Origin: Patagioenas fasciata
Lineage: Eukaryota > Chordata > Aves > Columbiformes > Columbidae
NCBI RefSeq assembly: GCF_037038585.1
Contig: NC_092560.1
Location: 58,273,049-58,337,048 of the forward strand
Direction of reading: 5' to 3'
Length of the DNA: 64,000 nucleotides
Under the pieces are notes generated by a model that was not told the DNA's origin, searched no databases, and was given only the letters and a program-made list of their open reading frames with translations. Each line of letters begins with the position of its first letter. The stretch's first letter is position 1. The position numbers were made by a program, and so were the translations under genes. Shown here one piece after another: positions 1 to 11,500 of the stretch.

Positions 1-299
1 CATTTGCTCAAACCGTTTTTTTTTTTTTTTTTTTTTTGGCATATATATGCTGACAGAAAAACAGCTCCTACATATATATAACTGATGGTTTGAGGCTGTC
101 TTTGTTGGCCATTCCCATTGCATTGGCTATGGACAAACCTATGAATAATGGCTAACATATTACAGGACTAAACTCACTGGATTTTTGTCTTTACTCATCA
201 TGGTTACTATTTTTCCTCTAGAATGCCTGTGGAAAAATGCAAGTAAGTTCTGAGGAAGGAAACAGATGTAGACTGTATTTGATAGTGAAAAAGATAAAA
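1..299. other. Intronic sequence, no gene seen
   Basis: Probably intron 5 of the IL31RA-like gene. It contains a T homopolymer near 18-37. No exon could be supported. Confidence 0.4.
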
Positions 300-1100
300 A
301 GTGATCCAAGGGGAAAAAGTGATCCCCAAGTGGGATAGGGTTGTACCTGGCCTTGCAGCAGTGGGCAGCACTCCAAAACTGATGAAGACCAGGAGGCCTC
401 CCCATATCCCTGGGGTGAAATTGGTGTGCTCAGCTCACTCCCTGAAATGCCTGTACACCAATGTGTTGTGGGTGTCTATTACAGGCCATCAGATCAGGAT
501 GAGGAAGCTGACAAGGCCTTCTACAGGCAGCTGAGAGCAGCCTCACAGTCACAGGCCCTGGTTGTTGTGAGGGATTTTAACTTCCCTGATGTTTGCTGGA
601 AGGACTACTCAGCCAGCCAGCCACAGTCCAGGAGGTTCCTCCAGTGCACTGACAATAACCTCCTGATGCAAATGGTGGATGATCCAACTAGAAGAGGAGC
701 ACTGCTGGAACACATCCTCACTAACAAGGAGGGTCTGGTTGAAGCGGTAAAGATTGAGGGCTGCCTTAGCTGCAGTGACCATGAAATGGCGCAATTAGGA
801 TCTCATGTGGCAGGAACAGAATAGCAAGCAGAATCGCAACCCTGGACTTCAGTAGGGCCAACTTTGGCCTTTTTCAAGCAATTGCTAGGGGAAATCCCAT
901 GGGAAAGGGTACTTGAACATAAAGGGGCCCAAGACAGTTGGCTGGCATTCAGGGACTGCTTCTTCCAATCTCAAAATCAAAGCATCCCAGCACATAGGAA
1001 GTCAAGGAAGGGAGCCAGGAGACCTGCGTGGTTGAATAGAGAACTGCTGGGTAAGCTCAAGTGGAAGAGGAGAGTTTACAGATCATGGAAGGAGGGGCTG
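300..1100 (+). mobile_element. CR1 LINE fragment, endonuclease region, internally deleted
   Basis: Plus-strand translation at 426-824 gives CR1 endonuclease-domain sequence, with VGVYYRPSDQ, DFNFPD and the catalytic-type SDHE motif. Upstream sequence (LKCLYTN) is joined to it out of register, pointing to a deletion inside the endonuclease part. The end around 1040-1095 matches the plus equivalent of the CR1 at 15780. It lies in intron 5 of the receptor gene. Non-functional. Confidence 0.75.
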
Positions 1101-1410
1101 ATCCAGGCAGGTTTTGAATGTCTCCAGAGAAGGAGAATCCACAACCTCTCTCGGCAACCTGTTCCAGGGCCCTGTCACCCTCCAGGTAAAGAAGTTTGTC
1201 CTCATATTCAGACGGAACCTCCTGTGCTTCAGTATGTGCCTATTGCCCCTCATCCTATTGCTGGGCGCCACTGAAATGAGTCTGGTCCCACCCTCTTGAC
1301 ATCCACCTTTGAGATATTTATAGGCATTGATAAGATCCCCTCTCAGCCTTCTCTTCTCCAGGTTGAACAGACCCAGCTCTCCCAGCATTTGAAAGGATCT
1401 CATATACATG
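1100..1410 (-). mobile_element. CR1 LINE 3' fragment in opposite orientation
   Basis: Minus-strand sequence typical of the CR1 ORF2 C-terminal region: [17 protein letters not shown] and [17 protein letters not shown] at 1083-1409. It directly abuts the plus-orientation CR1 piece at about 1096-1103. Confidence 0.75.
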
Positions 1411-1760
1411 CAATCATCACAAGGACCAGTGTCTTTAATTCAAAGGGATAAACATCTTGAACAAGCCTTTTAAATAAACATTGGGTTTGTTTCTAACATT
1501 CTGCATGAACCTGAGCCATCCTGCCCATCAGATCATCCCAAATATTATATCTTGGATCCAACAACTAATGTGTCGTACCTACAGTAAAGATGCTTGCCTT
1601 GAGAATGCAAGGAGGATGCTAATTAGAAACAGCTTTTGTATAAGAAACCTTTTTAAAGCTCTGAGGGTTACTATTAGTTACCCTGATTAACTCTTCTCTT
1701 CCAGAATTACAAATTTAACATATAGTACGGTCAAGGAGACATCTCAGTTTAATGAGCTTA

Positions 1761-1783
1761 AAACAAACAAACAAACAAACAAA
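1761..1783. repeat. (CAAA)n microsatellite
   Basis: Short CAAA tandem repeat in intron 5 of the IL31RA-like gene. The rest of 1411-2395 shows nothing recognisable. Confidence 0.7.
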
Positions 1784-2395
1784 ACCACAAGACAAGCAAC
1801 CTGACCCATTCTTAGATTTGGAAGAGGAAACAGTAAGACTGGGAACATAATCACTTCCATCCTGAGGAGTACTGGAATAGGCCACCTGAAGGAAGCAAAT
1901 AACTAAATACTGGTTTTTCTATAACAGTTCCTTTTAAGTGGCAGAAACTCCAAAAAGTAACTTCCCTTATTTTCCATCTTGCAAAATTTCTGCTTTAATT
2001 CACTTGAAAATTAATGTATCGTTAGTCCATCTTAATTTGGTTCAACTGTTGTGTTTGGGAGTAAATGCTGTTTTCATGACCAGAATGTGAGAGGAAAATC
2101 AAATACTCTGACTGTGTAATCCTTTAGCCTAAGGTCATACCTTAGCCTTTCTCAGAAATGTTCAGAAGTATGTTATGTACCAAAAAAGACACTGACCTAA
2201 AGGAAGAGAACAATTAACCCTAGTCAACAAAACAACGACAATCTTAAGACCGTGAATACTTATGCTTCACTAAAACAACAAGGTTTTAACCATTATTTCC
2301 AACTACTTGTTGCCTTTTTTCTATTTAGCTTTTTATAACATTAAGAAATTAGTCACAAAGCAGCTAACATTCAGAAGTAAACTTATGTAGCTTAC

Positions 2396-2547
2396 CGAAG
2401 AGTTCGAATACAAGTTTTTGTAGTGAACCTGGCAAGTTACATCTTGTGCAGGGATAATCTTCTCAGGCATTTTCCAGGTTAATGTAAGCAACTGCTTTAT
2501 ACCAGTGATTTTTTTTACTGAAAGTATTTCAGGAGGTTGAAATTTCT
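2396..2547 (-). CDS. IL31RA: IL31RA-like exon 5, first half of D3
   Basis: A 152-bp exon reading KFQPPEILSVKKITGIKQ, then LTLTWKMPEKI and VHYKN. This aligns with the first half of the second cytokine-receptor FNIII domain of IL31RA. Acceptor ATTCTAG, donor GTAAGC, ending in phase 0. The WSxWS-bearing half was not found between here and position 1. Confidence 0.83.
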
Positions 2548-5500
2548 CTAGAATAGAGAAACAAAAAGGAGAAAGAGCTTATTGTTCTGTCTATGTGTGT
2601 TCCAAGAATGTTAACTATTATGCCAATAAGGTATGTCCTATCAGAGTATTCACGTGATGGCCAATTTTATAGGCGCAGCTCTACATATGAGAAGTTATCT
2701 GCAGGAGACAGCAACAGCAGAGAAAAGAAAGGAAGCTGGATTGCCAAAGTGAAGTCCAAACTGCAGCTGAGGGAAGAATTCAGTTGAAAGGATTCGAGAG
2801 GGAGAGAAGTGTGAAGGAGACAATGCGGAAAGAATTGGCGAGCACTGGGGGTGCGGAAAGTCATGAGGAGCCACAACAGATCTGTGCATGGGAGCAAAGG
2901 AGCCTCTGCCTGGAGAGCTGGTGGAGCAGTGCCACAGAAATACTCAGTTTAAAAGGGCTGTTGATCAGCTAGAACAAAATGAACAGAAGAAAATGCAGCA
3001 GAGCATGAAGAGAGGGGATGGGGGGAAAGAAGAAGAAGAAGGGGAGAGAAGAAGAAGAAGGGGGGAAAAGAAGAAGAAGGGGGGAAAAGAAGAAGAAGGG
3101 GGGAAAAGAAGAAGAAGGGGGGAAAAGAAGAAGAAGGGGGGAAAAGAAGAAGAAGGGGGGAAAAGAAGAAGAAGGGGGGAAAAGAAGAAGAAGGGGGGAA
3201 AAGAAGAAGAAGGGGGGAAAAGAAGAAGAAGGGGGGAAAAGAAGAAGAAGGGGGGAAAAGAAGAAGAAGGGGGGAAAAGAAGAAGAAGGGGGGAAAAGAA
3301 GAAGAAGAAGAAGGTGGGGAAAGAAGAAGGGGGGAAAAGAAGAAGAAGAAGGGGGGAAAAGAAAAAGAAGGAGGGGGGAAAAGAAGAAGAAGGAGGGGGG
3401 AAAAGAAGAAGAAGGAGGGGGGAAAAGAAGAAGAAGGAGGGGGGAAAAGAAGAAGAAGGAGGGGGGAAAAGAAGAAGAAGAAGGGGGGAAAAGAAGAAGA
3501 AGAAGGGGGGAAAAGAAGAAGAAGAAGGGGGGAAAAGAAGAAGAAGAAGGGGTAAGAAGAAGAAGAAGGGGGTAAGAAGAAGAAGAAGGGAAAAAGAAGA
3601 AGAAGGGAAAAAGAAGAAGAAGGGGGAAAAGAAGAAGAAGAAGGGGGAAAAGAAGAAGAAGAAGGGGGAAAAGAAGAAGAAGAAGGGGGAAAAGAAGAAG
3701 AAGAAGGGGGAAAAGAAGAAGAAGAAGGGGGAAAAGAAAAAGAAGAAGAAGGGGGAAAAGAAGAAGAAGAAGAGGGGGGAAAAGAAGAAGAAGAAGAGGG
3801 GGGAAAAGAAGAAGAAGAAGAAGGGGGAAAAGAAGAAGAAGAAGGGGGAAAAGAAGAAGAAGAAGGGGGAAAAGAAGAAGAAGAAGGGGGAAAAGAAGAA
3901 GAAGAAGGGGGAAAAGAAGAAGAAGAAGGGGGAAAAGAAAAAGAAGAAGGGGGAAAAGAAAAAGAAGAAGAAGGGGGAAAAGAAAAAGAAGAAGAAGGGG
4001 GAAAAGAAGAAGAAGAAGAGGGGGGAAAAGAAGAAGAAGAAGAAGGGGGAAAAGAAGAAGAAGAAGAAGGGGGAAAAGAAGAAGAAGAAGGGGGAAAAGA
4101 AGAAGAAGAAGGGGGAAAAGAAGAAGAAGAAGGGGGAAAAGAAGAAGAAGAAGGGGGAAAAGAAGAAGAAGAAGGGGGAAAAGAAGAAGAAGAAGGGGGA
4201 AAAGAAGAAGAAGAAGGGGGAAAAGAAGAAGAAGAAGGGAAAAAGAAGAAGAAGGGAAAAAGAAGAAGAAGAAGGGGGAAAAGAAGAAGAAGAAGGGGGA
4301 AAAGAAGAAGAAGAAGGAGGAAAAGAAGAAGAAGAAGGGGGGAAAAGAAGAAGAAGAAGGGGGGAAAAGAAGAAGTACTGGTTTGGAGGAAGAGCAGAAC
4401 AGCTGAGCTTTTAACATTCTCAACCAGAAAGCAGAATAGCAGAGTAAACGATGGACAGACCTGGACGTGATGATACCACTATTAATTTACAGCCGGATAT
4501 TGCACTGACACCTGGTCCCACTCAAAAATATAAAAGTATAGACTGAGCAGCACTTTGCTTGACAAAGAGTTTTAGTATATGGCCTTTACTTGTTAATAAT
4601 GAAAAACTTAGTAGTTTATAATGGATACATCAGACATTGTCTTAAAAAATATTGTTGTAGTTAGACATTTCATAGTATGAATACAACATCATACTATCAT
4701 TTTTCACCACCCCTCAGTAAGAACAAGAAATTGTTGAAAATTGTTATTGTACCATGAATCATTTCAAAAAAATTTTACATGGAAAGGCCATCAACTAAAA
4801 CATAACAAGAGGCTTGCTTCAACTAAATTGGAAGCATCCAAATTTTGATGAAAAAGAAAAATTGGGAAGGATGAACCTTTTTATTAAACCCTAGATGTAA
4901 TTTCAGAGACTTCATAATTTTTGCTAACAATTAAAATTAGATGGAACTTCAAAACTAAAACCAATTTAAAACCAAACAAAACCCAAATAGTAATTTCAAG
5001 ATTACTATATTGAAAAAACTGGGTTTTTTATTATTTTCTTCTATGTAAACCAACTTCGATTGCACAGTTTGTTCCAGCATTCTCTAACCTGTATGTTATA
5101 GAGGGAAGAAAGAATTGAGGAGGGTGCCGTCAGCTCAACTTACACTGCTTTGTACTTATTTAACTCTTTTTATTTACCTATTTTTTCCAAAGGTATAGGA
5201 ACACAATCTGATAAGGCTTCACCCAAAACATTTTCAGCTTTCACCTGGAAACAAAAAGAACTACTATATGGAGTATCTGGATAATAAAATGAACACGATT
5301 CCGTTTTGCTTTGGCAGGAGCCCATGGTATTTAGAAGAGTCACCCTTCCTTCTGTCATCCTGAAAAGAAAAAAAAATAAAGTTAGAAAATTCTCTTAGAA
5401 TAACTCAAACTATTTGTTGGGTTACTATTTAGTTATTATTTATATACTTTTGATATTGCATGACATTTTTATCAGTGAACATCTCCTTAGATGATATGTT

Positions 5501-8500
5501 CGTGCAAATGAATATTCTTTCTTGTTTGCCCTGCTCGTGCACATGCATATAAATAGCCTGCATAGACTCAACCAGTTTTAATCACAATTCAACATCCCAC
5601 GAGCAGTAATGAAGAGTAAAAACGCCTTAAGCAGGAATCCACTTATTTGTATTATTATTACTATTAGTTTTAGATTAAAATCTCAAAGTAAAGTGAAACC
5701 ATGTAACTCCACACAAGAACTCCTTTCAAAATACAGATAGAGATAGTAACACATGCCATGTGGAACTACATGATGACAAGGTTTTCCTGATCTTTTAAAC
5801 AGAGAAGAAAGTAAAGCCAAATTGTACCACTGCCAAACTATTCCCAGGTAAGACAAATTTGACAGATTTTCCTGAAAGAGCACACTGATAACATGCTGTC
5901 TTAACAGCATATGCTTTATAGTAAGTAGTGTGGGATGCAAAACTAACAAAATTTGTTCCATTTTACTGATCCCCACAAATTCTTCAACAAATGAACACTT
6001 GTATATGGGGCTGGTGTTAAATATTTCATATTATGCAGTAAGCAAGCAGATAATTCATCTAATTCAAAAAAAAGATAGAGGGTGGTATTTCACAAATTTT
6101 TAAGCCAGTGCACAGGTGTCAAACACACAGTATGCAGGCAATCCAGCCCTCCACCTTCTTTTATCTGGCCCTGCACCTTGTTTCTACCAGCAGCAGTGCT
6201 GAGCTCCTTGTCCCCAGGCTCCTGCCAGCGCTGGTCACGCGTGCAGCATGTGTGACACGCGTTGCGCTGCAGGAGCAGAACAGCGGGAGCTGCGACTGTA
6301 GCTAAAGGAGAGCAGTGAGCCTGTGTGAGAAGAGTAACAGGTGACACTGATGGGGGACACCAGTAACTGTCTCAGGGCACTCTAAGACAATACAGACAAG
6401 AATTACATGTGTGGGGGTAGCCGGGGTGGGACTCTTAAAGGGGTACTCTCAACTGGGCAAATATTTCATTTAATTTTTTTATAAACTAGCCAGATACATG
6501 AACTTCAAGTTAGCAATTACATGTTATTTTTAAAAAGTACCTTTAAAAGGTATTTTGTAACCAGCAGCCAGGGTCCCACTCATGTATTCTACATAGTTTT
6601 CCATGGATACAGTCAGCTCTGCGGTCCAGCAGTGGTGGCCACGCTTGTGCAATGACATGCTAATGTCATTTAATAGTATGTCATTTAATAACAGGATGGC
6701 TCTGGAGTATGAGCAGTAGTCAGGCATAGTCCCACAGTCCCAGCCACTTGTTAAAGTTCATGCATCTTGCTGACTTATCAAATGAAATGTGACTGCCTGG
6801 TTGGGAATACCCCTTTAAGTGAGGATGGCTTGAGCAGATGGGGTACGAAGGAAAGTGCCTGCTAGGATTTGCAATGGTGAAATAAAGTGAATGTCTCTAC
6901 TTGGGGAGGGAATGGTGGAATAAGGAGAAAGCTCCTCATGGAGGGTGATAAAAGGAGAATTATCAGTAGGCATGTCCACCCCCAAAGGAACATTCTCCTT
7001 ATTCCACCATGGAAGAATGCGAGAGTGTTCATGATGGGGAACGGCATTAAGGATAATATTGCTGTCCAAGGAATTGGCAATGGGGGAATAAGGAAAATGT
7101 TACTGGGATAGATGGAGGAGGAGAATTGATGGAGAAAGAGTGGTTGCTGTTTCTGAGGAGGGAGGGTTGAAGGAAAGGTGAGCCTGTGTGAGAGGACCTG
7201 ACTATCATTTAACCTGGTCCTTAAGGTAATGCTGCTCTTCTACTTAGGTAGTACGCCATACCATCTTTGGTGAAACAATCTGAATCCCAATACGTCCAGT
7301 AAGAGAAAGATTGATGCGGAAGGAAGGCAATGTAATGACAGATGGGAAAGCTAATATGTTTGTGTTTCAAGGATAAAAACCAGTATGTCTTTTGTGTTAT
7401 GAGACGGTGTCAGTGATAAAGGAGTACAATGTACATAACCAAGCGGCAAACATTAGGCCCATGGGCCAAATCCTAAAATCACATTAGGTCCTTTGAAGGC
7501 AACTGTGAGGCTGATGTGGCTTCCAGTGAAAATGAGTTTGACACCCCTGAGCTAGTGTGAGCCTGCACTGCTGCGAAAGCAAATGGTCCAACTCCTCCAG
7601 TATGCATTGCTGTTTGTTTCCATCCTGAACTCTCTGCTCCCTTGCACCAGCACTTTCATAGTCACATGGTAACTTCAGCTGCGGAGTTATCTGGATTAAA
7701 ATTAATGGTTAGATTTTACTGGAAATAGTTCTGCAATTCAGCTCACTGTGTGGTTAAAGAAGAATTCATGCTGGTACAGAGAAGAACAATATTGAAACTT
7801 ACTTCCACTAGCTGTTCTAGTTTATGGTTTCGCAAACTCAGCTATGTAACAAAATGTAGAAAGACTAGAAGGAGTAAGAAAGTTCCACCTAATGAAGCTA
7901 GAAGTGCAAAATGTCAAGCCTAAAATGGAGATAAAACTAAAGATGTTTTCCTGCCCTACCATTTAAGTAAAAAAGATACCACATGGTAGCATAACTTACC
8001 ATAGGCAAATGTCTCATTTGGAATCTGAATTCCTTACAGTTCTCAAGATTAATTTTATACTTTTTAGAAAACTCTTAATGAAATCATATTACTTAGAGTC
8101 CTGATTATGCAGAAAAAGAGCACTACAAGCAGCACTGTTATGAAGAGCATACTTACAAGTATATTTGGGACAAAAACCCATGCTATCACCTTCAAAATTT
8201 TATCTGAAATCTGCCTTGGAACAAGACTGAGTTCACCATTTTCACAGTAACTTCTGAAAAAGTAAGCTCCTAAACAATATGTCAAATTTAACAGAAATTG
8301 AAAGAATTTAGTATTTATGCTTCTATAGTGGGATCAGAAACGCTAAAAGATGTGAGACTACATAATCGGTATTTGTAAATTCACATCCCCCGATGTGAGC
8401 AATCAACAAGGGACAACTGACTCCTGTCTTTTTCCACTGAAATTTTCTGACTAGAAAGGTCTCCACGTTAAACCCTGCTGGTTTCAAGCAGACTAAGAGG

Positions 8501-11500
8501 AGCTTTGAAGGTTTTGACTGGGAACTGGATAAAGTAGAGGAGGAAGTAATCATTTTTACCCATCCAAAATGAGGACAGTTAGTATCACAGAAAGTTTCTG
8601 GGTAACACTACCATAAAGTACCTCCATTCTCCATTTGTACCTAGGCTCAGTCAGGAAACGAGTATCAGTTCTGATGTAAACATCTGTCCACTGAATATTG
8701 GGTTGAGAATGCTCATTTTCTTTATAGTCTACTAAAATGGTATCAGACTGTAACTTTTTTTCAACTGATACCAACCACAAAATTAACTGAGTTTAGTGAG
8801 GAAATGCCATAAATCTGAACTCCATGAAGTTTCCAGTTTTTCTTTAAACAGAAGTCAGGACATGAGAGAAATGGAGCTGTTGGTCTCACTCTAGCACCCT
8901 AGTTCCCAATGCACCCTCTACTCACATTTTTCGGTAAAGAGTATAATTTGTTTTAAGATTTGTTTCTCTTCCTGAAGACCAGGTGCAGGTAAGTTCAACA
9001 TCAAAGTAATAAATGCAGGAAATATTTCTTGGTACGTCTGGTGGAACTGCAATGACAAAGGTTAAAAAAAAAGGTTCAGTAAAAACAAGTGACTTTAATG
9101 TGCCACTGGTTTTACTGGTCAAAAAGCAGTTTAGAGCAAACTTCAATAAGTGGCTTGCATAGCCCTTCATTTCACAATTTCTTCTGCCCTCAAAACTCCG
9201 CACAAAACCAAAATCAAAACCACTCTTTCTTTCCCCAGGGAAACACAGAGATTTTCTCCAACCACTTCTCAGAAGTACTTAACTAAGTGGGCCTGAAGGT
9301 ATTTTTGCACTAACTCATTAACTCTTCTATGTCAAACCATTGCATACTTTCTCCTGAACCTCTAAGTGTACCCACTGTAACACACCTGGAGCTTACGGCC
9401 AGCCCAGAGAGTTAAAGGAAAACAAAGAAACAGCACAAAATTCCAGGAAAACGCATTCTCTGAAAGCTAAAACTCCTCGTTTCCTTCCCAAAATGTCTAC
9501 CCTATGAAAACTCCAAATATGAGAAGCCTGCACAACCTCAGGTGCAGAAGACAACTTTGTGGGAAACATATCTATATGACCTTGCAGAGGTCAGTAATTC
9601 TGGATCCTCTTTATCTTGTAAGCAAGACAGCACAAAGGAAACTTTCCTCTGCAATCTCTATAGTCTGAAGTCATCCAAAAAACCCCCTCAAAGACTTCTT
9701 TGTTAAAGCCAGACTTCTTCACTTGATAGAAGAAACTGGAGTTGAAAGGACGAGAACTGCTCCCAGTGAAATTAACTGGTTGAAAAAGCCCTCTCTCCAA
9801 AATAGTACTTTTCTGTCCTACCTAATACAACACTCAAAAGATCTTTCTTTTACTGACGAGCTTGTGGCATGACAGGCAATACTTTCTTCTGTTTTTTTAT
9901 TACACAGATGTAATTTTCTGCATTTATTGTTTCTTTACTAGAATGGGACCCCCAAGGAATAGGTTAGCATCATCTTCTCTTAATCTGTTCAATAAATTAG
10001 ATAATTTCATGCATATTTATCCTGTAATGTGCTCCAGAGTATTAGAGTGGAAATCATCCATTGAGAAAGCTAAAGTTGGCTAGGCTAGACAAAAGACATA
10101 ACCAAAGGGACAGATCCAGTACCCTCTGAACTCAGCAGACAACACCCTCTCACTTCAGCTGGCCAAAAGTCAGGCTCAGAGAGGTTATGGACCAACGTCA
10201 GTAAAGAATGCCTGCAATTTCTGTTTTACTTCAGAAGAAAAAATGAGATATTTTAATACAGGTATCTTACCATGCCACAAGCTTAAAAAAAATAAAGTTG
10301 TTTTAAAATAAAAAAATATATATAAAGTTAGTAAAAAAAATTACAATCAATTTTTCTGCATTTCTACTTACAGCCAGATTTAACTTCAGTGTGAACCAGA
10401 AGTTGTTCATTCCCCAAGTACTTAGTGAAGCATTTCACATGAGCTTTGCTGTAAGTGAAATTATGGATGGTTACACTAGATACAGTCTCGTTCACAATGT
10501 TATAGTTTTCCTGAGCGATCAATTCATGATTTAATTTCCAGATGATTTGGCTTGCATTTCTGTGAGGTGTGTAGCGTTTTCCAAGAACACAAAACAGTTT
10601 CAGGGTGGATCCTCTTTCAATTTCAGGAGATGGAGGAAAAATTTCAACATCTCTGATAGAGTTTTCATCTAAAGACAAAATCAAAGATATCACATAATCT
10701 AAATAGTTTTTAAATACCAGTGGAAATATGATAACTTATTTTGTTGTGTACTGATCATTTAATTTGTTGTTGTTTTTTTTTCATATGGAGTTGATTTAAA
10801 CAAAATGCTCAGTTAGTCACTTAAATTATATATTGCTGTTTGGAAAATCAGTTCACACTAATTACCGTATTACTGTAGAATCATAACAGAACCATAGGGT
10901 TGGTTTGGGTTGGAAGGGACCTTAAAGATCATCAGGTTCAAGCCCCCAGTGCCATGGGCAGTGACACCTTCCATCAGATGAGGTTGCTCAACACCCAGAC
11001 CAACCTGACCTTGAATACTTCCAGGGATGGGGAAACATGTATATTTTACTATACGTTATAAATTATACAGGAATTATGTTTCTATGTTTCCCAGAAACAA
11101 TGGAAAATTTTCAACTCAAATGTTTTTTAACAGCAGAAAATGAAGGAAAGAGACTACTGTATTTTAAATCAGTTTTTAAGAAACATTCCTATATGTAAAA
11201 GGTATGTATACCATTTAGATGTTATCATCACTAATTACTCTATCAAAAATATTTCAAACTGGTAAGCTTAAAATTTACAAGTAAGCTGCAATATATTAAA
11301 TATTTCATTGTTCCTTTTATTTCTTATAGAATTTGTATCCCCAGATAGACTCCAGTAATTGTATACAAATCGCATGTAAATGGAAAACACAGAAGCAGGT
11401 TAAATGAATTAATTCAGCGAAGTTATGAAACAGTGCAAGAATCACGCATAAGAGTCCTGTAAGAAGGTAGCTGTTTATTTTTTTGCTGCTACTGATTTCT

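Larger units (their letters stand above)
6111..7549. mobile_element. hAT-type DNA transposon, probably non-autonomous
   Basis: Left terminus CACAGGTGTCAAAC and right terminus (inverted) CAGGGGTGTCAAAC agree at 12 of 14 positions. The flanking octamers AGCCAGTG (6103-6110) and AGCTAGTG (7550-7557) form an 8-bp target duplication with one mismatch, as expected for hAT. No transposase ORF is visible. It lies in intron 3 of the IL31RA-like gene and contains the nested MITE at 6435-6818. Confidence 0.8.

Noticed and set aside
1..2395. Search for the WSxWS-bearing exon of the receptor
   Set aside because: No sequence encoding a WSxWS-like motif with flanking splice sites was found, so the exon is taken to lie beyond the left edge.
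3020..4375. Regular repeat that might suggest a CRISPR array
   Set aside because: There are no unique spacers; units run head to tail and the setting is a eukaryotic intron.
2888..4414. 508-codon plus-strand ORF rich in Lys, Glu, Gly and Arg, and its 484-codon reverse counterpart
   Set aside because: It exists because the purine minisatellite has almost no T for stop codons. It lies in a receptor intron, and similar frames are open in other registers.
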